Below, piece after piece: positions 53,200 to 64,000 of a DNA stretch of 64,000 nt (the stretch's first letter is position 1; each line of letters opens with the position of its first letter). Source of the DNA: Ignelater luminosus (lineage: Eukaryota; Arthropoda; Insecta; Coleoptera; Elateridae); the NCBI GenBank assembly GCA_011009095.1, contig VTPC01090614.1, positions 299,167-363,166 on the forward strand. The letters are read 5' to 3'. The translations under genes and the position numbers were made by a program. The notes under the pieces were generated by a model that did no database searches, was not told where the DNA came from, and was given only the letters and a program-made list of their open reading frames with translations.

Positions 53200-54490
53200 A
53201 GTTTTTGATTGTCTTGGTGTCCTCAGGTCCGGGAATGATTACCTTATCCTCAGCGGTCGGAACTGTGTCTACTACAGCGGTGGACTCTCCTGGTCTCGGA
53301 AAAACTGTTAAAGGTTGGCTATCTTTCAGTCACGCTGCCTCCATGGTGGTACGTTTCTGGCTACGTTTACTTGATAGGCTCGGTGACTTTATACTGGTTC
53401 GTCCTTGCCTATCTTTTCGCGTTGTTCGACGTCGAGGATTGGTCAATGGTCTGACGGCAGGCAAGATTGTTCCGGGCGCTTACTCTCTGAAGCGGAGAGA
53501 ACTTGACGGTTGTCCAAAAATAGGTTCCTAATGGTCTTCAGGCTGGACAGGAAATCCATTCCCAAAATGACTTCGTGCACGAGGTAGGAATAGAGAACCT
53601 TGATCCGGACTTGGAATGCTTTGGTCACTCGGACGGATTCCTGATTTGTAATGGTGGCACTTGTGAACTTAGGTAGTCGGCTGTAGCTCTTTGGCAGACG
53701 GCCAACTTTGTCTCCCACGAAAGTTGCAACGAAACCGGTGTCTACTAAACCTTTAAGCTGGCGTCCGTTAATACCAACGAAAATGAATGGTCTGGTGACC
53801 AATACATCGAAGGCGGCGGTTAGGGAACGGACTTCAGACTATCTGGTCGAGATCGATCGCTTCCGGCATTCGGTTCGGAAATGTCCACTCTGCCCTCATT
53901 TCCAACAAACAGCTCCTGCCTTTGACATCTGGTCGACGTACCTGACTGAGTATTTCTGATTGCCGGCGGTTGGGACCGGCTCGCTGATTCCAACGTATCT
54001 TGGTTCCGGACCACAGACGGCTGACTTACTTTCGTATCGGGCTGGCCTGACTTGGTCGTGGCCGTAGTTGATTCATGGGTTCTCGAGGCCGGAGCCACAA
54101 GCTTTGCCTCACGCTTCGGTCTCAGCTCACCATGAAGGTCTTCGTATTCCTATACAGTGCGGAGCAAGTCCGAAATTTTGCTGTAATCACCAGGACAAAG
54201 GTACAGGCGGTACTACAGGTGAAAACAGAACAATTCTTGTTCCTTGGTCATATCTGCTAATAGAAAATATATTCCATAGCCGACTTGTTCTTGCGTTCAT
54301 CCGGACTGGTTATTCATATACCAGTACAGTGCCCTTCCGGACGTCAGTTCGGGAATGTTGTGGCTGGCAATTACTTTGTCCAACCTTTTTAAAAAGGCGA
54401 AGGGGTCCGTTTTCCCGGTGAAGATAATCCTCCAGTCGCGGATTCTGATGTTGGTAGTGGATAGACGTAGTTCCGGTACGGTCACTGTCG
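53200..54490 (-). pseudogene. Gypsy gag and aspartic protease fragment
   Basis: Leftward from 54485: WRIIFTGKTDPFAFLKRLDK, a Gypsy-type capsid start. At 53870-53920 comes a zinc knuckle with CWK-stop-GQSGHFRTECRK, where one codon of the CX2CX4HX4C pattern has become a stop. Then comes the protease, open at 53443-53802: RPFIFVGINGRQLKGLVDTG with the catalytic D-T-G, and HEVILGMDFLSS near its end. About 240 further bases lead toward RT but are decayed. RT, RNase H and integrase are absent. Other frames here produce longer but meaningless rightward reading frames. Confidence 0.75.
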
Positions 54491-55020
54491 GCGGTTGTCG
54501 GATTAATATAGGGACGGTGGTGTAATATAAGGGAAATTGGGAATGGTGGGCGGTTGGGCAGTTTTAAACAAGTTAATTAGACCAGTAGTTGATTTCAGTT
54601 AGTCACGTTGCTCTTACAAAAAAACTCGTGTTCAAAGTGGACACGCTAGAGTGATCGTTTTGCAAGTGCACAACAGTTGCCGGAATACATGGTTGCTGTA
54701 TATCAATGTACACACAGAAGATCATAATTTCGTTCCTTATTGTCATCTATATTGTTTTACATAAGTTGATATTTTTTATTCTTACAGTTACTTCCTCCTA
54801 CTAATCGATCCCTAGCCAACTACAAAAAAAACTTTTAAACACCACAATCTGAAAACCCAATACGTCAAAGAAGGAGACATTAGTCCTGCAAACAAGACTT
54901 TCCAAGTAAAGTCAAAATCAATACTTCTGCAAGTGTAGACTTAAACTTTAAGATTCATTTGCTTCTATTGCAATTTAACAAGCGTCAAGACTGGTACTGA
55001 AACGTTCTGAAATTGACAGA
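54491..55020. other. No gene recognised
   Basis: A GGGACGGTGGTG-rich patch ends the Gypsy fragment and is followed by AT-rich DNA. Nothing else is recognised. Confidence 0.4.
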
Positions 55021-55760
55021 TACTTTACGAATATATAAAACTAGCTGCCCGCCCCGGCTTCGCACGGGTGGACTACCTAATGAAAAAAATAAGACAATTT
55101 TCCATTTCGAAATTAAATTACGATTAAAATAAAAGAAAAATCTTAAGAATTTATATACTTTATTGTAAAGCTTTGTAATAAACCACATTTTTCGTTTTTC
55201 CATTTGGACAGTACAAAAACAGCGCCGATGGTTTGCCGACTCCGAATGTTGAAGTGTTGCAAGTTTCATAATTTGAATTACCTACACATTTTATGTTTTA
55301 TTCAAATTCTTCTTTGATTTGGTACTTTAGAAGAATGTACTCGGAAAAATATGTAATGTACGACTTGTTTTGTGACTAAAGATCATAATAAATAAACACG
55401 TAGTATGATTTTTGTATTATTCAAAAGGAGTTTTTGACCATTACATTTTTCAAATCACCTCAAAGTTAGGGAAAACTTCCTTACATACACTTCGACACTT
55501 TCGCCACCCTGCCGGCGGCGCCATCTATTGTATACTTCGGGAACCACTCGAAATGACGTATACGAGAAAAAATGTTTTTTTACGTCTTTCCGTACATTTT
55601 TTTGGAAATTTTCTTTTATACAAACCTTCTCCTGATAATAACAAACACAACAAAAAAAGAATTATCCAATTTGGTTCAGTCGTTGTGAAGTGATACGCCT
55701 TCATACATTTTTGCGATTCATTTTTATTTATATAGAAGAAGATAGATAGATTAAGCTGCC
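55021..55760 (+). repeat. Dispersed repeat of the GCCCGCCCCGGCTTCGCACGGG type
   Basis: The start is TATATAAAACTAGCTGCCCG followed by CCCCGGCTTCGCACGGGTGG (55033-55072). The end is the characteristic TTGGTTCAGTCGTTGTGAAG followed by TTTTTATTTATATAGAAGAA and GATAGATAGATT (55671-55751). This start/end combination is familiar from short non-autonomous or truncated retroelements in many invertebrates; which class it belongs to is not clear from one copy. About 740 bases, no domain. Two short leftward frames inside are incidental. Confidence 0.6.
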
Positions 55761-58090
55761 AACATTTAACAAACAATTGCGGCTCCTAGCCTCCTACCGA
55801 TCTATAATACCCGTCATCGTCAGTAGTAGTCAAAACACCAATTAAGTTAACTAACCCACTCTTGCGGTTAAATCTTGATTTACCAGTCCTCTTTACAAAT
55901 TAGAAAAGACTACAAAACGGCTGCAATGCAACGAACACACAAGCACACCGTCCCGTTCGCCGTTCGTTAGACAACAAACTGTTGACACAGCATGACGATT
56001 CACACCTTTTCTATCTAACGTGTAACGATCTTGTTGGCTCACTAATTTAAAATTTATTTATAATTTTTTGTAATTCATATAAAATAACAAAACAAAAGTA
56101 ACATTCTTTGTTGGTTTTGGGTGTTGCAGCAACTTGAAAAACGATCGTTCCACCGCTCCCATTTAAAAAGTAATTAACTTAATAATTTCATTAAATGAAA
56201 TAGACTATCATGCGGATGATTGGAGTACGGAGCAACAAGCAAAGAGATGTGAGTTTCTGTGGAGATTATTGACGCCAAAGCATAATGTAAACATTGAACA
56301 AAAACAACTCAGTGTTGACCACCCGTTTCACAACTGCAAATTAATACCTACCTTTATTCAAGAGACTCCATCAACTTCACTTTCAAATCGAATGGTGTGG
56401 TTGAATGTGACATGTAATTTGTGTTACTTATTAAAAGCTCAAACATGCTTCTGCTTTTCATTATTTTTTTCTTCTAAAAGCGTAGTTGCAAGTAATGTGT
56501 GTCGACTAATATGAATTAATGCATAAATGTCTGATTTTATTTTTAAGAGCGTAACTGGTCGCGAACTGTAAAATGTGTTGCCTAATCAATGGTAAGTGTG
56601 TAATGTGTTGCCTAATTAATCCTTGCATAAATACTTGATTTTAGGCTTGCCTATTTCCAAATGCATAGTAGACTGTGGATTAATCAATGTATGGATAATT
56701 AATATACAAGTTCAGTAGTTCTAGTTATAAATCGCCACCAACAAGATTCAAAGATTTTAAAGTTTAAATAAATGCAAACAAACTTTTCAGATAACAGTAT
56801 TAATATTTTATCCCTTGTGAAAGAATAAATACATTTTAAAAAATCTTTGAAAAGGTCTTATCAACTCACACAACTCTTCTAATCCCACAAGACTGAAATA
56901 TTAAACAAAATTTGGGAAAAACCAGAAAATTTAAAATTTTAACACAAAAATGTAATAAATGACTAACAATAGTCATAAAACAGTAATTAAACTTTTATCA
57001 GCAAAGCCTTTTTAGACAACGATATAAATTTAATATCATAGAACAAGAATTTCTAAATACCATGAATGCTTTATCACATAAACTTAAGAACCGCAGCTCA
57101 AGAAGTAAGAAAAATTATAAATCACAGGCCTGTGTTTTACTGATGAAAACCATGCTGTAACAAACTTATAATACGGCAACAAAACATCTTAAGACTAACG
57201 TCTGCCTAAGTTTTTAATTCTAACAGTAATATTAAAAAAATTAAAAAAACTTGAGGCTTATGAGTTAGATAATGATTTTCCGCTAAAAATCAAGAAATTT
57301 TAAAATATAACAAAATTTTTTTAATTAAAAAAAGATTATAAAAAGTCCTGATGTCGGTGACCTACCAGATTTGAGGCTGATGAGAAAGACCAGCATCGAC
57401 TGCAATTGATATTACACCTGGACAGTCGTGATCTCAGCTTTCATTTCTGTGTCCGCAGGATGTAATGATTATACAATAACATTTACGAAACTGTTATACA
57501 CACCAATCCAGTTTAAAAATGAAGGATCGTGATTCTCGTGATGAGAGCGCCTAGCAAGTCTTTAATAGGGTGCAATTCTCAACCGTAGTAGTTAAATTCA
57601 GACGAAAGAGTGAGTTTTGAAGCTAAATATTAATACAACTTATATAAGACCAACAATGCATCGGGAAGAAATAAAACTTACCCTCACGCTACTGACGCTT
57701 CACAAAATATTCCAAAAAAATGTATCACTAAGGAACACCCTATTCCCTACTAGCGTCCACCCTAACGAGTTCTCTTGTCAACCACGCTTCAATGCCTCTC
57801 GGAGGAGCAAGCAAGATTTTGACAAGCGATCGCCATTTGGCTAGCCAATCACATAAGTCTGCATTCATCCGTGGAGAATTAGTACCAAGTTTTATCTCGC
57901 ACACATCTTCTCCAAGCCTTTTCTCCACCGTACCTGCCTACTAAAGTTCCACCTCTATAGGATCAACCGTTTCGTTTCGGAGATATGGAATGTATCTAAA
58001 CTATTATGGCTTGGGCTGTGCCCTCAAATGAGACACCTACGATGGCCCCAGCTTTGCCTCGAAAAAAGCGAAAGACGCCCGCAACGCGTT
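55761..58090. other. 2.3 kb without recognised genes
   Basis: AT-rich DNA. ATGTGTTGCCTAATCAAT near 56572 recurs almost unchanged 28 bases later. Frames at 56269-56514 and 57617-57844 show no domain or convincing splice context. Confidence 0.45.
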
Positions 58091-58098
58091 TGCAAAAA

Positions 58099-58520
58099 TT
58101 ACAGCTTTAAAATATCCGTATACCTGTTCAGGAAACATCTTTTGGCAAACGTTTGAAGTCTTTTTTCAATTGCTATTGTTACTAACCATGTTTTAGAAAC
58201 ATAGAGTAGAACAGCCTTTACCATGAAGTTATGCACTCTGATCTTTGTTGTCAGTTTCAACTCTTTTGGACGCCAGATACCTCTCATTTTTATAAACACA
58301 CCGCATGATTTGCTTATTCTTCTCTGGATGTCTGCCATTGTTCCTCCGTCTTTGGAGACGGTGCTACTCAGGTATGAAAATCCTTTCATTGTTTCTAAGG
58401 GTACGTTGTTTATTTTTAGTATTATATTCTCTTAGTAGCTTAGACGTGACTTTATTTATCTTCATTCCGACTTTCTTTGACTCATTTACTAAATCATTAA
58501 GTTTTGATTGCATATATATA
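58099..58520 (-). pseudogene. LINE reverse transcriptase C-terminal fragment
   Basis: Leftward, first QSKLNDLVNESKKVGMKINK (about 58455-58515), then after a frameshift near 58430 the open stretch 58389-58099 with GFSYLSSTVSKDGG, TMADIQRRISKSCGVF, KLTTKIRVHNFMVKAVLLYV and SKTWLV. This is the thumb and post-RT part of endonuclease/reverse-transcriptase proteins of LINEs with a YLGS...DGG motif. RT palm and endonuclease are absent. The clade cannot be fixed from this part. Confidence 0.8.
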
Positions 58521-58689
58521 AATAATCAAACATTGTTGGGAATAGATTTAATGTATAAATGCTTCTGGACGTTCCGAATGATGAGTAGTGGAACCTCGCA
58601 GATACTCCAAGCTGTAAGTACAAACTCTCTTTTGAAAATAATACATGCAAACTAATTACTTTGACCTTTCTGGATGTGTTACGTGAAAG

Positions 58690-59160
58690 TGAAGCTGATT
58701 ATCACCCTATAACTAGTTCACCTTATTTGATGATTCCAGCTAAAAAATAAGTTCTGAAGAACTGGATCAACTATTAGAAGAAGATTTAATGAGTTACCTT
58801 GGGCCGTTGGTCCCCAAGAAAAATGGTGGAACGTGTTTGTGTTATCGATTACCGACGCTTGAATGCAGTTACCGTCCCGGACACATATCCATTGACAAGA
58901 CTAGATGCATAATACTAAGAAATCCGTGTTTATGTCAACACTAGACTTACATCATCAGATTACTGCCCGAGACATTGATTGGGATAAAACCGCGTTTGTA
59001 TGCCAGTGTTCTTCAATTCTTTGAAAGAATTTAACATTACAGTAGACGCATTAAATCTTACCATAGTTGCAGTTCTTAGTCAAGGTTTCACTGGTAAAGA
59101 TAAACCTATCGCCTTAAAAATAAATTCAGAGTTCAAGAAACAGAAATGGTAGTGGTAAAT
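58690..59160 (+). pseudogene. Gypsy RT and RNase H scraps
   Basis: Rightward in shifting frames: an LLEEDL..SP-like entry, VPKKNGGT-like residues at 58815-58840, VIDYRRLNAVTVPDTYPLTR at 58842-58903, then the RNase H start FNITVDALNLTIVAVLSQGF with GKDKPIALK at 59030-59120. The palm with the Y-x-D-D box between them is deleted. Stops are frequent. Confidence 0.75.
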
Positions 59161-59224
59161 TTACACCTATTGATGTTGTTGCAAATCATAAAAAAAGAAA
59201 TCATTATAAATATTTCTGAACAAG

Positions 59225-60475
59225 AAAAATATACAGTGTGTTCAGGATAAAATGGGATATATGGGGATATTGGAAACGGTAATAGACACAAGATCGTTCA
59301 AATGGGGAAAAAGTTGCGCATTTACGTGCTCATTAACAATCCGAATTTACATTTTCAAAAATTAATCGCGTTACTGAGATATAGGGCGAAAACAAAAAAT
59401 GTACGTTTCTTAAAAACCTCCATATTTATTTATTGTAAGAGATACATTCACAATATTGTTAAGGCAGGAGTACTGGGTAATAAGGACTTCAAAAGTGACC
59501 TTGAAAACATTCTAGACCTACTAAGAATTGCGCAATTGTATCAAATTTTTGTTTTTCTTATGGACGTCATATTGGATTTCTACATTTTTGAAATTGTCAT
59601 AAAAAGAGCTTTTCAAGCAAGTACATCATCCCTATGTTGTGTAAAAGAAATGATCACAAATAGCGACATTGCAATTTGACCGAAGTAGGCGTTTATTTAG
59701 GGGATTGTTCAAGAATTGAATGTCGTCTTATTAACAAACAAACATGCTACTGTGTGAGCAATCCTCTAAATCAACGCCATTTCTAAGAGAATTAGTGGAT
59801 TCAATTATTCGGTTAGTCAAATCTTTGCGTGTATCTGATTTACCATTACTATACATACGAGATTTGAGGCAACCCCACAGAAAAAAATTTAGAGGCAATA
59901 AATCAGGTGACCGAGCCGGCCAACGTATAGGACCACCTCGTCCTATCCACCTTTTTGGAAAATTTTCATTAAGAAACACCACCACTTGCCTCCCAAAATG
60001 TGATGGTGCTCCATCTTGCTGGGATCATATGTCATGCCGAGCTTCCAGAAGAATATCTTAAATGTAAATCGGCAGTTCTTCTTCCAAAAAGTGAAGGTAA
60101 TTTTCTGCCTTAAGAGGTCCTTTAATTAAATGAGGCCCAATAAGATGGTTATTTAACACGCCACACCACACGTTGACGGAAAAGGGATGTTGATTGTTAA
60201 TTACCATTGCGGCATGTGGTTTTGCTCCCCCAGATGTGATAATTACATGTGTTCTTAATACCATTCCTTGTAAATTAAGCCTCATCCGTAAAAAGTATGT
60301 GTGGAATAACCTCCAATTAATTTTGTAGCACTGATAATACCGTACTCGATTTCATAAGTCTTCAGGAACCAAATGAGTTTAGGGAGCCTAATCAAGTTTG
60401 TTACCGGAAACCCAGATGTTAATGATGCCGAGCATTATGATAAAACCATCTACAAATTAAATGAAAACCAAAAAC
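59225..60475 (-). pseudogene. Tc1/mariner-related transposase remnant
   Basis: Leftward: ILFTDEA (first Asp, about 60270-60293, in a shifted frame), then PFSVNVWCGVLNNHLIGPHL and NYLHFLEEELPIYI (60058-60190), QQDGAPSHF near 60000-60025 (second Asp, different frame), and RWIGRGGPIRWPARSPDLLP, then LNFFLWGCLKSRMY (59830-59950) with the third acidic position. After this, 59230-59700 is non-coding and ends with ACAGTGTGTTCAGGATAAAA, a plausible transposon terminus at about 59233. The inverted partner on the right was not located. Frameshifts disable the gene. Confidence 0.8.
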
Positions 60476-62020
60476 ACTTAATTGTCTATGAAAGCCAAGT
60501 TATTTCAATTAATATTTATAACTTTATTAGTTAGTACTTCCAGAAATCATCAGTATCAAAATTGGAACATGAAAATGACAAATAAATTTTTTTCAATATT
60601 ATTTATTTTATAAACTATTTTACCTTTAAATTAATAAAAAATAACAAACGTATTTAAATATCAAGGTGTGGTATGCGAAAGATGCACTTAAATAGATAGG
60701 TACTGTTTAAACAAGATTACTTTTTAACAAAACACACAATGTTTCCAGGTACAAAATAATAAAAACAGCATAAAGTAGTCAGCAGAGGATTATAATTAGT
60801 GCTTAAAATTGTCGCTCTGCTGTAATCATAACAAACAGCGTATCAATAATTAAATTTCGTAATTAAAAGGGTTGACCTCAAAAATTTGGTTGTTTTTATC
60901 GCCGTCGACAGATTATGCGTTACAAAGCTATAAAATTTTTATAACGCTGTAGGTCTTTTAAAATATACATTTTTGTTTTTATTTATACGTGCAGCTACTT
61001 TATGAATAAGTAATTAAATAAATTAGCATTCTGCCTGATACATACATACATACATATAAAAAGGAAAAACCGGCGACAAAACAGTAGTTTAAACGTTTAT
61101 TGCCTCCTTAGGTGCTAATAAATGTTCGGAAATTCTAGTAAAGTGTAATTACCTATCTGTGAGACTTCTATATAATTAATTGTATTGACATTTACTGAAC
61201 TAATAACCAATCCTTTATCGGTTTTCTAGTCCAATATGTATTCAGATTAAAGTTGGATGGTATCTTTCTGACGTGATAAATGTGTTTAACGTTTTAGATT
61301 TCTGGTAATTGTTAATTTATGATACTTGTTAGTATTGATATATTATATTCTTATTTCTAAATGTTGCCTACCTCAATTATTTATCGATGTAGGTATATTT
61401 TTAATAACAAGCCGTTAATGCATTATAAGGTACTAACATTAACTTACGTAAAAGTAATCATAACTCATACGAAAAGTATAAGACGTTATCAATATAACTA
61501 ACATTAGGAGTATAGTAATAAAAAAGGTACCGGAAAGGGAAGCAAAATCAAAAATGAAATTAAAACTTTCAAAGGTTACCACACCACATTCATTGAACTC
61601 CAAGGAATGAAATTTAAAATTTGTTCGTTGTAATCTTGACTCATTTGCCACAGGTGTGTCAGTGATTTACTTGTTGATTTGTTAATCAAATGATTTATTT
61701 TTGCAAAAAAAATTATAAAGCAATGAACAACTTTGCAACGCGCTTTTTAGGCTTGTTGAAATTTTCACAACCGATCTGTACTGATTTTGTTCGTTGTCTC
61801 TTCTAAACGCGCCTCTGGTAGCCTGGTATTACCCCAAAATATTTAAAAAAGAAAAACTGGATAATTGTCTCACGAAATTAGAGTACTAGTAGTATCACGG
61901 GTTATCCTGTTAGTATGTCAAAGGTGAACTACTTGATTATGGAAAGAGAAGATGAAGATTTCTTTAGAATTAGTCCGTTCCTACATCAAAGGGATTAGAG
62001 AAGATTTTTTAATAGAAACA
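60476..62020. other. 1.5 kb without recognised genes
   Basis: AT-rich DNA with a short CATA microsatellite at about 61040-61055. A short leftward frame at 61439-61651 shows a hydrophobic stretch but no family motif. Confidence 0.45.
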
Positions 62021-62029
62021 AACAAAAAA

Positions 62030-64000
62030 CTTACTCAAAGCGACGGTCTTGAATAAATTTAAAGTTAGGGTTTACGCCCATAGAGTGCTTAACTTTAGTA
62101 AAGGCGTTACAACATGTAAGGACCACAATGACTGTAATTTTGACGAAATCAAAGTTGAACTGAAAGAGTCAAAATGCTTAACAATTATAAGACAAGAAAC
62201 AACATATAAAACGTCATCGTATGTATTAACCTTCATAGGTATCGTGCTTGCAGAAAGGACTAAAGTTTGGGCATACTGCCACTAATTGCAAACCTGCACA
62301 TTTAAAAAAGGTATAGTTACGGTAGTTCAAAATGTGTTAATCTTGATGGTAACCACTCTACAAGGTGTCTCTAGCAAACAAACAGAAAGTCGCAATTCAA
62401 AAGATAAAAGTTTGATAAAGGCTGTCATACGTTGATACCAATCTGAGTGGCACAAAAGCCGATGGTGCAATCTCTTTCTGTTACCACAGACGACATGATC
62501 TGCGCACTTCTACCAGAGCTAAAGAAAAGGCAGAAGCAATTCAAATTTCTCAGAAAACTAATGCAATTGTCCTCTTATGTACTGATGGAGCTCTTACGCA
62601 ATCGACTACTGCAGTTACTGCTGCGCAGAAACTAACTACAAGGATTCATTCTTTACCGACTGCCATTTCTAACGAGAGTTACACCTTGCTCTTTTCCTTG
62701 CCTATTCCATCAAAGCCCAATTCTCAGTCAAAATTCTGTCTTTTGTGACTCATACGCTGCCAAAAAGAAAAAGAATTTACCAAAAGACAGGCCTAGGAGA
62801 AACAGAAAAGAATCATCGTATATACTCGTAAAGTAATCCATCCAACCATATTTTTAAATCAATATATACTACAGTGGAATTGTAAAGGATATCTTAACAA
62901 TTCTGGTGAGCTGACCTTGCTAATTAGCTATGCATTTGCCTCCAAGAAACGCATCTAAGACCTAACCAGCATATCTCTAAGAGAGGATACAAAATTTGTA
63001 GAAGTGACTTACACTTGAAGGACAAAGTTAGAGGTAGAGTAAGACTAGGTAGACCACTACTTACCGGACTTTAATTGGGAGGTAGCTGATCTAATTAATA
63101 TAGTCAACGAGTTACTCAAACCTTTTGTTGGTCGGTGATTTAAACGTGCATAACCCTTTGTGAGATTCTAAGCGTTTAAATCCTAGAGGTTTTTCGAGAA
63201 GTTCATCGATGAAATGAACCTATGCCTTCTTAATACAGGCAAGGACACATTTCTGAATTCAATGTCTAATGAATTTTCTGCGATACATCTAAGTTTTGTT
63301 TGCCCAACCTGGTAACATCTTTGCAGGATAATTGCTTATCCTCAGACCATCTTATACAAATATCTTTTTCGTTCTTGAATTTGTTTGGTTTTAGGTACCC
63401 TAAGCGCTCTCTTGAAAGCAACGCAAATTGGCAAGGTTTCGCTTATCATTTACAGCCACATCGTTTACTGGAAGATGTAGAACTTACTTAAACGATTACT
63501 GAAACTGATGTAGCGAGTATCCCTGAAGGTGGCGACAGAGTCTCCCATAAAAAGCAATTTCCGGGGTGGAATCAACAGGTTGAACTCGCTATTAAAAATA
63601 AAAAGTGGCTTTTGAGGATATTCTACGCCAACTCAACCAAAGTTGTAAAGTTGAAGTTGACTCACGAATATCCTTCTGTCAGGAAGAAGGCCATTATTTT
63701 CTCAACCCAAAAGCAGATGAAGATCTTAGCTTGGCAGTTAGTTACCCGTCTTTCTTTCCTGTTGCTTGGGTAAACTTCTTGAGAGGATGGAGAACTCGAG
63801 GTTTTCTATCCTCTTTCTTAATGGATTCTAGGCTAACTACCATAGATAGACTAGATGGTTGAAATAGAAGACTGTATTGTAAGAAGCTTCGAGTAGCCCC
63901 AGCACACTGTTGCAGTCTTCTTCGCTCTGAAGAAAACGTATGATACCATTAGTAGAAACGCCGTCTTTCAACAACTCCAGGATTGGAATATGGTAGGCAA
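62030..64000 (+). pseudogene. Jockey-type LINE: gag-like ORF1, endonuclease and start of RT, decayed
   Basis: ORF1 part: open at 62049-62285 with LNFSKGVTTCKDHNDCNFDE and SSYVLTFIGIVLAERTKVWA, the region before the zinc knuckles in Jockey ORF1; the knuckles are decayed. Endonuclease from about 62868: ILQWNCKGYLNNSGELTLLI, DLINIVNELLKPF, FFEKFIDEMNLCLLNTGKDT and LNSMSNEFSAIHLSFVCP (63050-63310). The RT N-terminus lies at 63560-63790, and at the edge come TVAVFFALKKTYDTISRNAV in place of the usual ..DLEKAYDT.. palm motif and FQQLQDWNMVG. The catalytic Asp of that motif has been lost (FALKK). Many stops. The element continues beyond 64000. Confidence 0.8.

Noticed and set aside
53205-54421. Several rightward open frames of 83-117 codons
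   Set aside because: The minus strand of the same region encodes Gypsy gag and protease, so these are antisense shadows.
56269-56514. 81-codon open frame as a possible exon
   Set aside because: No recognised domain, no convincing splice signals and AT-rich codon use.

Overview
The window is AT-rich, intron-bearing animal DNA, almost certainly from an insect. The evidence is the mix of BEL/Pao and Gypsy LTR retrotransposons, Jockey-type and CR1/L2-type LINEs, piggyBac, Tc1/mariner-like, Harbinger-like and hAT-like DNA transposons, MITEs, and one spliced exon of an insect-like KCNH potassium channel. A beetle would fit this repeat load, but the order cannot be fixed from sequence alone. Nothing prokaryotic is present (no operons, CRISPR or ribosome-binding sites), and I found no tRNA or rRNA gene.

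Layout. 1-3.5 kb: leftward Gypsy pol debris joined to an internally deleted leftward BEL element. 3.56-14.3 kb: a rightward BEL element opened by two independent insertions: (a) a terminal-inverted-repeat DNA element (4521-6722) that itself holds a hAT-type non-autonomous element with a perfect 8-bp target duplication, and (b) a leftward Gypsy element (7672-10857) with both LTRs but most of gag-protease deleted. 14.3-21 kb: Gypsy scrap, a DDE transposase fragment, copy A of an uncharacterised Cys-rich repeat protein, and a nearly complete but frameshifted piggyBac transposase with a 5' intron. 21-31 kb: mostly unassignable AT-rich DNA with an inverted repeat, a GC-rich hAT-like/minisatellite block, three copies of an unnamed dispersed repeat, and a decayed OTU-like reading frame. 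31.3-34.7 kb: a decayed 3.3-kb gene of a multicopy unknown-function family. 35.9-41.1 kb: a solo LTR with target duplication, a deleted BEL fragment, and a 3.9-kb degenerate tandem array with a ~163-bp dimeric unit carrying an embedded MITE. 42.2-44.7 kb: a 5'-truncated LINE, intact except for one AT-slippage frameshift and an altered RT active-site residue. 45.5-47.1 kb: copy B of the Cys-rich repeat protein. 48.27-48.50 kb: a PAS-domain exon of an Erg/seizure-type potassium channel, the only clear host-gene sequence. 50.2-64 kb: a second GC-rich hAT-like block, then Harbinger, Gypsy, LINE, mariner-like and Jockey remnants, the last running off the right edge.

The coding sequences do not form a pathway. 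The picture is a host channel gene, whose other exons were not found here, in a neighbourhood of layered decaying transposons. The items most likely to be under-described are the A/B Cys-rich family, the tandem-array region, the TIR element with internal repeats, the three-copy dispersed repeat and the OTU-like frame.
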